Assembly: GCA_032719365.1 (NCBI GenBank)
Contig: CM064868.1
Coordinates: forward strand, 5,486,001 to 5,550,000
Direction of reading: 5' to 3'
DNA: 64,000 nt
From: Prinsepia uniflora
Lineage: Eukaryota > Streptophyta > Magnoliopsida > Rosales > Rosaceae
Made by a program: the position numbers and the translations under genes. The notes under the pieces were generated by a model. The model saw only the letters and a list, made by a program, of their open reading frames with translations, was not told the origin of the DNA and did no database searches. Shown here one piece after another: positions 12,408 through 24,640 of the stretch. Position 1 is the stretch's first letter. Each line of letters opens with the position of its first letter.

Positions 12408-14170
12408 GAAGGTCGTCTTGTCGGTGCTACTACTGCTAGTCTGCTACTGCCACAATTACTAAGCAATTTTGACAGTTCTAGAAACCCAAAATATACCCCC
12501 TGTCCCAAGAAATGGACATGAATCTTTTGACCATTATTTGTTTAATATTCTTTTTGGAAATTGCGATATGTGCTGAAGGTTTTAATCCCTCTGTATTTAG
12601 TTTGTTATTCATCAAAAGTAATTCTGTTTTTGAAGGCGATTCCTCACAATTCACAACCAAAAACAACAGCTGACGAAAAAGAACGAAATAAAGTGAAATT
12701 CTATTCTTTTATTTTTATTACAACTGTATCTTTACTATTATTTGCAGCTTGCATTTTATTATTCCGTTATTGACTGATTGGTTGGTACTTCACTAGATAA
12801 AGATCTTCCGTTAGTATCGGTTAGATTTGGACATTATATATATATATATATATATATTTCATCTTTTAATTTGTTAATGTAAGTGTTTATTAGAGTATTT
12901 ATAGTAGAGTAGTTAAATTTAATTTTTGGATAAATTTTTAAAAAAATTTATTTGAAATATAAAAATAAGTTTGCGCCAGATTTGATAAATTTAAATTTAA
13001 AATTAATTTTTTTATTGAGACTAACTATTCGTTGCTAGTCGTTTTCATTTGCTATATATTTTTAATTTCATTTCTCTTTTATCTCTCCTTCATCTTTTTC
13101 ACCTTTATTTTTCACAAATTCTCTTTTTCATTCCTCAAATTTTCGTTTGTATTCATAAACTCTAAATTTTTGTGGGTTTATTCAAAAATTTAAAGAAAAG
13201 AAAAAGAATTTTCAATTTTTTTTTTGTTTCTAGGTAGTTAATTGACTCGGATTTTTTATTTATTTATAAAGTTCTGAAAATTTTGATTTTTTTTTTTTTG
13301 GTATTTGAAAAAATGGAGGTTTTGATATTTCGCAACTTCCAGATGATGATCGAGAAGGTTGAGTTATCATGAACAAAGTTTGGGTATGATAATTTTAACA
13401 CATTCGACGACTTGAAGCTTATAATTGTTACTCTTCTTTCCTCTTGAGATAGATTTTCATTTGAAATTTTAGCTATTACGTTTGGCTCTAAATTTGTTCT
13501 ATCCAATTTCACCGTTAAAATTGACATAACTATTTGAACCGTTAAAAAACCACTTATATATGTAGTAAATTGCCAGAATTCTGAGTTGAATTGATTTTGC
13601 ACCCAAAATAGACATAATTATTTAAACCGTTAAAAAATTACGTTAAAAACTAGTCGTTGTATGAAAATTATGTTGTTATATATTCAAATTTTAAAAAAAT
13701 GAACTTAATATTCGAAGCTGTTGAAAATATAAAAAGTCTAGTTTTGGTAACTGTAAAAACTAGCTAGCTATTAATAATTTTTTAGCCATTTTAAGTAAAA
13801 TATGTCCAAAAATTTAACTAGTCTAATTTGGATGCTCTTAGGCATCCTATCTCATTTATCTCTAGTCATTTTGTTGTACATTTTGACCTTAAATTTTAAA
13901 GAAATTGATGGAAATAGAATACTCTCCATAAATTTATTCAAAAAGATAATATTCAAAAATATGTTTATAAACATAGAACATATATAAAAAGGATAGTAGC
14001 CATATATAGTAATCAGCTGAGAGAAGTGCGGAAAAATAAGGTTTGATTTTCTTGTGCTTGGTTTTTCTGTAGCAAAGTTGATGTGAATTTTCAAAAATAT
14101 GATTTGAGTCTTCAAAGTAAAATTATCATTTTCATCTAAACATGATATTGTCATTTCAAAATTCGTCCTC
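12408..14170. other. 3' flank of kinase gene and AT-rich spacer
   Basis: The first 300 bp are probably the 3' untranslated region. Beyond that the DNA is strongly AT-rich, with only short frames that lack codon-like composition. A (TA)n run lies at 12835-12857. I see no gene or LTR end. Confidence 0.5.
12835..12857. repeat. (TA)n microsatellite
   Basis: An uninterrupted run of about eleven TA units, a typical plant simple-sequence repeat about 430 bp after the kinase stop codon. Confidence 0.9.
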
Positions 14171-15180
14171 AAATGTACGATGTCAAACTTTTGAATTCAT
14201 ATAAACCTCAAAATTTCAAAATTCAAATAGAAATTTTTTTAAAAAAAATTAAACTTCAAAATCTCAATTTTATATTGCGAGAATTCAAATAAACTTTATT
14301 ATACAAAAACCATGCTCAAAACTGAGAGAATTCAAAAATCTTTCTCCAATTGATTATCAAACTCTAGAGTTCATATGTAGATTATAACTCCAAAATCTAA
14401 ATTCAAAATTTTGAAATAACAATAAAAATAAAAATAAGAACTTTGAAACTCCAATATCATATTTTGGGAGTTCACATCAACCTTACAATAAAAAAGGAAA
14501 TTCAAAATTCTTTTTTAAACCCATAATATCAAACGCTAATGTCTATAAACCATATAATTTTGAAATCAAACCTCGAAATTTGGGGGAAAAAAAATAAACT
14601 TCGAAACCCTAATTTTATATTGTGAAAGTTCTGGAGAATATAAAAAATTCCTTCTCCAACATATAATATCAAACACATAAAGTTCATATGAGCTATATGA
14701 TATAGTAAACTATTTCTCCATCCCGCTAGAATTATATGATCCTTATAACTTCAAAATCGAACATTGAAATTTTGAAAAAATAAAATTGAAATTTTAAACC
14801 TCAATATCATATTGTGAGAGCTCATATCAACTTTATCATAGAAAAACCAAACTCAAAATAGAAAAAAATCAAAATTATTTATCCGATCTATAATATCATA
14901 TGTTAAAGTTCATATAAACATTACAATTCAAAAATCCAAACTCAAAATTTTGATGGAAAAAAAATTCAATTTCAAATCCCAATATTATATTGTGAGCACT
15001 CGCATCAATTTTACCAAAAAATACCAAACTCAAAATGAAAAAATTCAAATTTTTTTCTCCAACACATAATATCAAACATTAGAATGTATATATTAACAAA
15101 TATAATTCAATTTTGAAACCTAATCTCATATTGTACGAGAGTTGAATTCTATTTTTAAAAAATATAACCGTACCAAAATA
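14171..15180. repeat. Degenerate AT-rich tandem array, unit about 140-195 bp
   Basis: A phrase like 'aatatcatattgtgagag' recurs near 14265, 14453, 14612, 14803, 14981 and 15123. Between copies there are repeated phrases such as 'caaactcaaaat', 'ataatatcaaac' and 'aagttcatat' in the same order. Units differ by many substitutions and small indels. No coding potential. It could be an old satellite-like array or internally duplicated transposon DNA; I cannot tell which. Confidence 0.6.
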
Positions 15181-15929
15181 TTAACATTCTAATCTGGGTT
15201 AGCAGTCAGCCTTCCGGTGGCCCTCATATAGCAATACATAAAAGTCACTATGAAATTCCATATCAATCAAACCAATTCAAGATCCATATTCAAGTAAAAA
15301 AAACCACATAATTTAACGGCGAAATGACCATAATTAAAAGCAATGCTGTTATTTCTTCTTCTGTCTTTATTCCTAATGCAAGAAAAGCATAGTAAAACTG
15401 CGCTCAATTGCTGAGGCTGCAACAAAGAAAGAATGAATATACACACACTTCTCTGTACAATAGAATTTAAATGAATCAAAGTAGAACCTCCATAATAAAC
15501 CAGTCGTAGCTGACGCGTTTTCCAGATGTTTTTAGAAACTATGGCTGTGATCATTTAACCATTACCTGTAAATGTAATGGAACATGGCAGTGAAGTGAAC
15601 GAAACCCGACAACTGTATTTCCCTTACAATAGTACACTATACACAATACTTTGCTAAAGAACTGAGACCACAAGACATTTTACACACAAATTGTCATTCC
15701 ATATATACTAGTCAATGCCTCAAATGTAATTTATTAAGAAAAAATTACCTTAATTGGAAGTATGGAGACAGTCGGACAATTTGGGCCCCTAAAGCCTGAG
15801 CAATACAGCATTTACAAACATGCAGTGGATATCGACAGTCACGCAGCAGTGTGACATGTTCAAGCAAGAATCTCCATTTCTACATGTGAGAAGCACAACC
15901 GAAATAAATGTCATTCTCAGGAAGGGTAC
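15181..15929. other. Spacer and probable 3' untranslated region of JMJ gene
   Basis: No gene recognised. Minus-strand AATAAA signals occur at 15730-15735 (about 195 bp past the JMJ stop codon) and at 15366-15371, so the transcript may end in this stretch. Confidence 0.4.
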
Positions 15930-18900
15930 TTACATTGCGCATGTAAGCTCACGTATTTCTTTGATTGCTGAACTGATACTATATAGGGCCATTCTCTTCA
16001 CCTGCTTTTCATGAAACACATAAGACGCTTTCTATCAGTGATCAATTTTGCACGCATATATGAAGAAAACAAGACGTGGGTACCAGGATCATTTGAATTT
16101 CACCTCTAGCTTGTCTACTTTTGCTTTATGATATTCTGGAAGCAGCCGGACTTCTTCAGCCAACTGGATGCACTCGGTCACATTTTCGGGTGACACAAAG
16201 TCCAACACCACATGCACACAAGACTGCTTGTCAAAATAAACAAAACGCATAAGATTCTGACGATGTATCATGAGTGTCAATCAGTCTGCTAACAAATTTA
16301 ATAAGACGAAAAGCAACGCAAGGAATTCAAATGATTTTACTAATTTTCCAAAATGATGTGTGAGAAGTGGTGGACACTATGTACCTATATGCAAAATCAA
16401 TGTAAATCCTGTATGCATTCTTGGTAATCTTTCCAAAAATTTGTAAAGAAGTAAAAGTAGGAAAGATTCAAAAGTTTTTTTTTTTTCCTTTCCTGAGGAG
16501 CTAGAATAAAAAATTATAGAAGTGCTACACATACTCTACCTTTGGACTACTAATCTGGTATGGGCACCCAGCCGGGATGATGACAGCTTCTCCAATGTGC
16601 TGCTCAAATGTCCAAGGTTCAATTTCTGCTAATAGCAAGTGCGGGTTAACTTCAGTTATTCACGATTGAATCAGTGATGAAAATGGAACAAATATTACTC
16701 ACCAAATTCCTCCTTAAGCCTTAATTTGTGTGTTGAGTCTAGAAAGAAACTCTGATCAAGAATTGGATGATCAACCTGCAGTAAGTGTCGAAGTACAAAG
16801 TAAGACAGTTCAAACTAATCTGCACAAATGAAGTAACTTTAGGTTTTGGACTCACATGCTTATGAAAGTCAAATTTACGAGTAAATTCATTAGAGTGCCT
16901 TCTGAGATATTCTACAAGTTTTGGAACATCTTGTCTGCGAAAAACATCCCATTGAGCACCACATGACTCGGCCAAGGTTTTATTTTTATAGGTACTGCAG
17001 CTTTCAAGCAGAATCCGAAACTTTCCATCTTTCGATGTTTCATTGCCATCTATTGTCCCAGTGCTACTTAGGGTGGCTTCAGAATCGGTCTCGGAATCAG
17101 ATTCCCCAGCATGGGGCATATTACTCTCTTTGAGATTCCTAGTGCATTCAGCATGTGTGGAGAAGCAAGATTCTCTAGCAACTCTTTTGCGTAAATGCAT
17201 CTCTTCTCCATTCACATTATGCAGCCATCTATCTTCCCTGGCCTGACTATGCATTACTGATTCTCCATTGACTTTCTTAGCTATAGTTTGCTCAGAAGCA
17301 GCCCCAGAAAACTCCCTCTGATTTTGAGCATTGTGCTTTTTTAATAGCTTCCTGATTTTAGAAACTTGCTCTTCAGAGATAGGGGTATCTGATGTATGTG
17401 CCAAAATATTAACCTGGGGTCATAAGAATCAAGAGAATAAATGTAATGGAAACTCAGATAGATTAACAGCAATATGTTACCCATGCAAAACTTATCTTTG
17501 ACATAAAACCAAATGAACCAAAAGCAAATGCTAGGGAAGCAACAGATGAATCTTTGGTAAACAGCTAATGTCTTTCTCTACGGGCTTCAATTAAAATTTT
17601 TAATAAGTTTAACATACAATTAGAAAAAAATTATCAAATTTAGACTAGGGCTTGGTGAAAATTTTCCGACTTCTGATGAGGTAGCACTTCTACAGGTATC
17701 ATTCCATAAATTTAAATACTATGCATGGAAAGCAGTAACAGTTTCTTGAACAATTGATATGATACTGTCGTTACAGCATTGCAAGGAAACAGGAATTTCC
17801 AAATTAAATAGATAAACAAAACTGACAGCAATCTAAAAGGGATACTTGCAAGGCATACCATATCATATGAGTCATAGCATAGCTTTATCACTGCATTAGC
17901 CTGTACAAATTGCTCAGTGCAGCCATATGACATATAAACACATGGACCTAGATCAGGTTTTGGAATTTCTTGTGGCATCCTTGCAGCAAGATTTAGAAGA
18001 CCAGACATGGGATTCATGTATTCTTTAAGTGGTAGAGCTCGGATTATTTCAGCATAATGAGCTGGGAACTGTTCCTGAAATAACTGCGAAGAAAGCAAAC
18101 CCCTCAACTTCAGTGAGTCATTGCACGTATTTCTTTGTGTCTGCCCCTTCAATGAACCCATAAAATACTGCCTGATTCCAATTTCCACCTGCCATAGGAC
18201 ATTTTCTCTTTCAGAAAAAGGACGGATGGTAGAACAACTATAAAGCATACAATCAGTTTTACTTTCAAGGGCTAAATCGAAATGTGATTGGTTGTACACC
18301 ACCGTGAATGTTATAAAAAATAAAAAAAATTATAAACTCTATAACCTAATATTCAAGCAGTGAAAAACACTGACCTCACACCAATCCAAACAGTGGATAG
18401 CTTCATCTGAATTCTTGTTGTTTTCATAACTAGCAATGCTCCTCTCAAGATAAGTGCAGAACATGAACACTGGATCCCAACTCAGATCTGATGTAGTTTG
18501 AATCACGTCTCGGACTATAACAGGATGACCTTTACTCCAGTGCTTTTGAAAGTGCTCAACATTAGCACCATGTGTGTCCAAAAGTGTTGGGTAGTATAAG
18601 TGGTTGTCATTTGAGTTCTCTCTAACAGCAGCTTCTTGCAACTGTTGACTTCCATCAACCTTCTGGTCCATGCCCAAACATAATGAGCAGCACAAAGACA
18701 CATCAGAAGTTTCCGGAAATTCATAGCTGCAAACTATTTCTTCTGCACTTACTTCTAGCTCTTTGATCCAACGTAAAGGGAAAACACATCTCAAATCAAG
18801 GAGGCTGCGACCACAACCTCCGAACTCCTTAGGCGGGCAAGATATACCGTTAACAGAATTACAAGCTTTCAAGCTAGGTGCTGATGCAGAAGAAGAAAGG

Positions 18901-21136
18901 TACAAACTGTGGACATTTTGCTTATAGGAGGTTACTGCCTTCTTCAAAAGTTGCCCATTACCAGAGAACCAAGTATTTTTGTTAGAGTGCTTTGAGAGAG
19001 GTGTGTTTATACCTCCAAGGAGGCTCCAGTTAAAAATATCTCGGCAGCAACTTAAACAGAGATTATAGGAACAATTTGGGCAGCTTCTATGGAGATCCAC
19101 AATTGAAGCTTTGCATTTATTGCTGTTCCCAAGATCAATTATTCACAAGAGAATCAATGCAAGAACGTAACATCATTTCATTTAAATCATTAAAACAAGT
19201 ATAGAATATACCAGCACTGTTGTTCGCTGCAGCTATATTCAGCCTGCTTGATATGAACTTCAGCTAGTTCTTCCCCTGGTATATAGAAGAAGAAAAAAAA
19301 GCTTTCTTTAGTTCAGGCAAAAGTTGGGGCAAAGAGCAATACCCTGAGAAGAATCACACACTACCTCTCATTGTTGCCTCTGCTTCTAGCTCAACTTTCT
19401 GATCTTGGTTTATTTGTTTTAGCACAGGAAGAAGCATACAGATAAGGTAATGGAACTGTAATATTACTTCAACTTTATTTTTCACCCCCAAATAATCCTG
19501 GAAAAAGGGGAGTGCACAATTTCAAGCATCAGCATCCAACACCATAATAGGCTTGATCTAGTTCACAAATCAAACTAATTCTAATGTCAGACCTTACTTT
19601 CAGCATCGTTTGATCGGTTTTCAGAGCATTGCTTACAGGGGCAACTTCCTCGACAAACTGGACATGCCATTTTGACTTCATCTTGTGTATCAAAATACCT
19701 TAATTGTTTCAATCACCAAGAGTCATCAAACCCCATCCCATATAAAGCGATAAGAATTAAAGAACACAAGAAAGGAGTAATAGGATATTTATTTCGCTTG
19801 GTTTTTTATTTCTAGCAATGCATTGAGAGTTTTTCCACATGATTCTCTCGGTTGCTACTAATTTTTTTCATCATGTAGGATGCAGAGCATTCTAAAACAT
19901 CATGGCTTCTGATAGATTGCTACAAGTGCAGAAAAGGTGACTTGGCTGAGTCCCACTGCAAAATGAAAGTTCATTCTAAATTCTTATTAAACTTATCAGA
20001 TTCTGATCAAATGAAAGATAGGGGTCAAATTTCTGTACATGTCACTTTTCCAGAATTAGCATTTTCTTTGAGTTGATAAGGTTGTTTCTTTAGGCTTGCT
20101 TCATGAGCAGGGACGACTTCACATTTATAAAAAATGAAATCTTTAACAAACAATTGGCATTAAGAAAAAGGATACAAATTACAATGATCATAGATAAATA
20201 AGGTTCTAAACTTCGGACATAAATACCACTCCACAAGTAAGAAAACACAAAAAATACCGTTCTTTGATGCAACCCAAGCAGAAGAAGTGCTTCTGGCAAC
20301 TCGAACACTTGGTTAGACAGGAAGAAACAGCACTTGCACTTCTTTTGCACCAATGGCACCTTTTCCTCTTACCCTTCCTCAAGTTCCCGACACTACGTGG
20401 CAAAACCTATAAACAAAAAATTAAAACATAAAACAATTCAAAGACCATATTATCAAAAATGTGTTTTTTTACAGTCACAGCTCACCTGCAATGTGCCAGC
20501 AGGCATCGGTTCGATGTTCTTCGATCGAAAGCACCGCCTCCGCACAGAAACCGGCGCCAAATCGACGTCAACCTTGCGGTCAGAAGATGAATTAGAACCT
20601 GCATTGCCGGAACGAAGCCTTGGCGACTGTGACGAAGACGAAGAGATTGCCATTAGGCCGTTTGGCAAGTCTCTGGTGACATCACCACCGTCGTCGTCAT
20701 CATCCTCACTCTCTTCCTCCACAATCTTCTTCTTCTTCTTGGGCTGGTTCCTCTTCTCGACCTCCCTCCTCAGCACCATTCGTATAAGCTCCAAATTCAA
20801 CTCGCTCTTCTTCAGCTTCATCTTCCTCTTCTTCTTCTTACTATTCTTCACCGCCTCGTCGGATCGCTTCCTCTTCAAAAACTTCACCAAACCCTCTGCC
20901 TTTCTTGCCCTAATTTTGACGCCGCCCTGGTTTTGATCCCGGGCCGATGAGCTTTTGGGCATTCTCTGAAGTTTGAGCGACTCCGGGACTTTCTCTCTGT
21001 GCTGACGGTGACGTCCTTGGAGATAGTGAATCTCGCAGAGCTTCATGTCGCCCATGACCCTCCGCTTGCACCGCCATTGCCGGCCGTCGGTCCGGCCGCA
21101 CCGCAGATGGTCCGGCAGTGGCCCCTTTTCGTCCAT
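15930..21136 (-). CDS. JMJ25-like (KDM3 family) protein with WRC, RING-like and JmjC domains
   Basis: Twelve exons, minus strand: 21136-20486, 20406-20258, 19698-19593, 19497-19365, 19275-19212, 19122-18375, 18188-17859, 17413-16856, 16775-16703, 16625-16540, 16223-16104, 16001-15930; 1029 residues ending ELTCAM. All introns fit GT..AG and keep frame. Residues 9-37 form a WRC domain (C13, C23, C34, H37). A Lys-rich and acidic linker with nuclear-localisation character follows (about 80-160). A RING-like cysteine cluster runs C234-C291, then a second Cys/His cluster at about 360-396 (C-x2-C pairs around HRSCPNCSYNLC). The JmjC domain is about 550-985, with a 140-residue low-complexity insert in exon 8. 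Family members demethylate H3K9 with Fe(II) and 2-oxoglutarate. Here the HxD iron site reads CYD (C721, D723) and the distal His reads Tyr (Y960 in GCPYQ), so demethylase activity is doubtful. A chromatin-binding or ubiquitin-ligase role is possible but inferred. Confidence 0.9.
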
Positions 21137-22141
21137 TCAACAAAATTGATTTGATTTTCCAGGAAAAAATCAAAATTTTCTCGTGGAAGCGGCTGCGACG
21201 GAGGGAAAAAGCAATTGGACGAGGAAGGAGCAAAAGCGGAAGAAAGTGTTTTTAGGGGTTTTCAGAATTGGTAATTTTTATTGGGAAGGGAAAGCAAAAA
21301 AAAAAAAAGAGGTCGGATTGGAAGCTTAATCTTAAAAATATGGAGTGAGGCGGAGGGCATATTCCGTAATTAGAGGGAAGAAAGAGTCCAAATTGGTCTC
21401 GAAATCTTGAATTTGGGTCAGATTCAAGATTCAGAAATCAAGATAATGACACCACCAATCACAGCACACTCTCAAGTGCCTGGTCTCTGCAATGAATCAG
21501 CTCAAAGTTTCTTCATTTGGTGCGAATTTATCATTTAACAGTCCAAAGGCTGAAGCATGCAAGCCCATTTCAGTGACAGTGACCATTATGAATGTGGCTG
21601 CAATTTGAATTTGATCTCTCTTTTTGGTCACTTTTGTATTGAATCTATGTTGTTGATGCAGATTTTGATTCACGGGGTTGAATGTAGATGATTGTGTTTT
21701 TTTTTTTGGCTCATTTGCTCATTATTGCGTTTACGTATTATGTCGGTTAAGAGACTCAAAATCTTTTTTCTTTACTTTATTTGATTTTGCAGAACTAGAT
21801 GGGATTTGTTGTATTTTTTCTCTTATTTATTGTTTTTGTTTTGGGTTGTTTGGTGTTTGGATTATTGTCAAACCAGAAAATTCTGCAATACAGTTTGTGT
21901 TTTGGACCATGTCAAAGGTCCAAAATTTTGTGTCCTTTCTTGTAATGCAAGAATTACCAAATATGAGTAACAATACTTTTCTGTTGTCTGCATAAAATGC
22001 TGATCAATACCAAATTATGCAGCATGTGTATACTTCTTCAAGTACCTCCATTGCAGTATAGCTCAGTTAATCAGATGTCAACTGTGATTATTTACACTGT
22101 TCGCCCGGCTTATTCATCGAAAAATGATAAAGTTAAGCGCT

Positions 22142-22159
22142 TATATATATATATATATT
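22142..22159. repeat. (TA)n microsatellite
   Basis: Short TA run in AT-rich intergenic DNA. Confidence 0.85.
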
Positions 22160-22711
22160 GAAGTGAATTAAATCTTAAAATATTATAATCCAAACTCATT
22201 ATTTGTGTATAACAAAATATTTATAATGTGAAGTGTCCGAACTTTTTTCTCCAGTACATTATTTTCAATTTAAAAATTCATATATAATTATGATTATCTT
22301 CTGCCGTGCACACAGTCTTCCCATGACCATCTGCATTTTCATCATATTCACAATCTGTGCAAATTAGAGCTCGATTGCCTTCCCTATAAATGAACATGAT
22401 AGACAATGCATATATTATTTCGTTCTCATATAGATGATCGAATTCGTATAATCAACTTGCCTTTCAACTTCTGCACAATATTATTATTATTTTTTATGTC
22501 TTTTTTTTTTTCTTGATCTCTATATATTATTAATAACATGCCAATCAATGCCTTGGCATCTCCTTCAAGCCAGACATCACTAAACCATTTTCAAGCACCA
22601 ACTCACTAGTCGGCTTCACGCATGCCAATGCCAGGCTTAATTTGCGACCTCATCGATCAAGATCATTTTCCTTTGACCGCGGATTATCCTCTGAATCCTC
22701 TATTTGATCAT

Positions 22712-22839
22712 TAATTTTCCTTAACTATTCTGATCACTCAGCTCCTCGTAGTTTATTTGCAACAGTAAGGCAGCAGCTATATAGGCTGTAGCATAATTTT
22801 CCTTAACTATTCTGATCACTCAGCTCCTCTTAGTTTATT
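22712..22839. repeat. Direct duplication of 46 bp, 82-bp period
   Basis: A segment beginning 'taattttccttaactattct' and ending 'tagtttatt' occurs at 22712-22757 and again at 22794-22839, differing at one visible base (CTCG versus CTCT). The 36 bp between includes 'gcagcagctatataggctgt'. Probably a recent tandem duplication. Confidence 0.85.
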
Positions 22840-24175
22840 CTCCAAGCATATTCTGTTTAGATTAGTTTGTAATTGTATGGAGAAAAGGGTTAAGTGCTCG
22901 ACTACTATTACGAAGAAAAAGGGTTGCATGAGGAGTGATCAGAGTTGTTATCATCCATTGCAAGAAATTGGCTCTTGCCCGACGTAACTGAATTAGTTTA
23001 GTTTCGTCGAGTCAAATACAGTCTCTGTTGGAAATAAAACTCGACGAGTCTCTGTCATGCAATCTTCGCCGCGTAATCATCATTGAGTTTCATATTAAAT
23101 GACGAAAACAGTGAATTCGTCAAATAATTATTGGCCAAAGCTCGACTCCTTGAAAAAAAAAAAAGGAAAAAAACTCTATAAAACATCATTATTTTGATAA
23201 TTTATAGTTTGAATTTTAGGTAAAGATGTACTAATTATACTAGCCTCCCTACAGGCGCATCCGCATCCGCGCCTCCACCAACGTCTGTTTTTATGTATTT
23301 TTTTTTTCATAGTACGTATTCTTAATTATACATGTACATATTGCTAACTTTGCTTGACGATCAATTTGGTAGGGCAACGATCATTCGCGGGCAAGATTTT
23401 GGGGCGAACCAATAATCTTTGTTGTGTTCAATGTGGTTGTGACTATCGGTGTCAGTTTTTTAACTGCTCGTGTTGATGTTATTTATTTATTTTTTTTTGT
23501 AATTATCCTTTTTACGATAGGTGTGCTTGGAAGTTGTGGAAGTTAGTTTTTTTTTGTTTGTTTGTTAGTTTTTTTTTTTTTTTTTTCGGAGGTGTGGTAG
23601 TTTTGTGATGAGAAGTCGTTGGAGTTGTGTGATTCATAATTAAATTTAATTACTAATTTTTTTAATTTTTTTTTTGAAATTTTTAGGAATGGATAAAATA
23701 TAATTTGTATCATATTTGAATTTAATGTTTGAATTAAAAAAAAATTAAGTATTTGTAATTTTTAATTTACATGTTTCGACTCATGTTGTTTTTGAACCAC
23801 GTACGACTGTATTTTGTTCACAGTCTTCGGCTCAATTTCTTCTTCTCTTACCAAGTTAGTTTGATAAAGGTTCCCAAATTGATCACCATCTTTGCGCAAA
23901 CTTGAAACTCAAGCGATTATTGGTAAATCAAATATTTAATTCAATTCCTTTGCATAACTCATGAATCATTAGAATAAAAAAAATATAAGTTCAACAATAA
24001 GTTTTCTCAAGGCCTGCTGGATTTAGGAAGTATATACCCTATGTCCATCTTCAAATGAAGATAACAAATGACATCAAAAGACCTTACCAATAGTAAGAGC
24101 AAAAAAGAGGCTATCTTCCATATAATTGCCGACTAATACCATTTAAATTCGTGAGAGCGATGAAAAGAGTTAAAA

Positions 24176-24640
24176 CGTGACGTCCGGAAATTCGAAAAAG
24201 GTAATTTCAAGAGTTTGAAAGGAAATTGACATTTTTACCCTTGGTTTATGTGGTCAAAAGTTGACTTTTTGTTCAATGTACTTTTTAGACTTTCCATAAG
24301 GATCATTGTGTAGGTCTCAAAGTCTTGAATCTGTAGACAGAAGGTACGTTAAAATCAGAGTTTGGACGTATTTGTTATGGGTATAAAATGACCAGGAGTA
24401 TTTTTGTAATTTGAAATATTAAGGGAATTTTGGTCTTTTCGGGATAAAAAGATGAGTCAACACTTTTGTTGTTGTGTTCAATTGGGATGGTGACAAGTGT
24501 CACCATCTTGTTGAGGTTAGTGGCATGTTGTTGAGACCCCGTGTGTGTATATCATGTAATGGTGTTTGTGTGATGGAAGAGTAATTCAAAAATCCAAATT
24601 CGAAGCCTTTAGTTTTAGAACCGAAGAGAGAAATTACGAT
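24176..24640 (+). mobile_element. 5' LTR of outermost element, first part
   Basis: Aligns closely with 58964-59425. Similarity stops at 'gaagagagaaat' near 24636, where a different LTR sequence begins. Confidence 0.7.

Larger units (their letters stand above)
21137..24175. other. Intergenic DNA upstream of JMJ gene
   Basis: 21137-21350 probably holds the JMJ 5' untranslated region and promoter; an A-rich run lies at about 21296-21309. Further on the DNA is AT-rich, with T runs at 23470-23600. It includes a (TA)n tract (22142-22159) and one direct duplication (22712-22839). The frame at 21678-21995 has no recognisable domain and looks like chance. No gene is supported. Confidence 0.5.

Noticed and set aside
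13264..13602. 112-codon antisense frame in AT-rich spacer
   Set aside because: Composition-driven Ile/Lys/Asn-rich peptide with no recognisable motif.
15820..15879. Possible extra last exon for the JMJ gene (minus strand, acceptor at 15881-15880)
   Set aside because: A TAA stop directly follows ELTCAM at 15932-15930, which matches the length and ending expected for this family, so no further exon is needed.
20334..20936. 200-codon plus-strand frame opposite JMJ exon 1
   Set aside because: Low-complexity Ser/Phe peptide created by the complement of the Lys/Glu-rich linker of the JMJ protein.
21678..21995. 105-codon frame with hydrophobic peptide upstream of the JMJ gene
   Set aside because: T-rich intergenic sequence yields Phe/Leu-rich translation; no start context, domain or conservation evidence.
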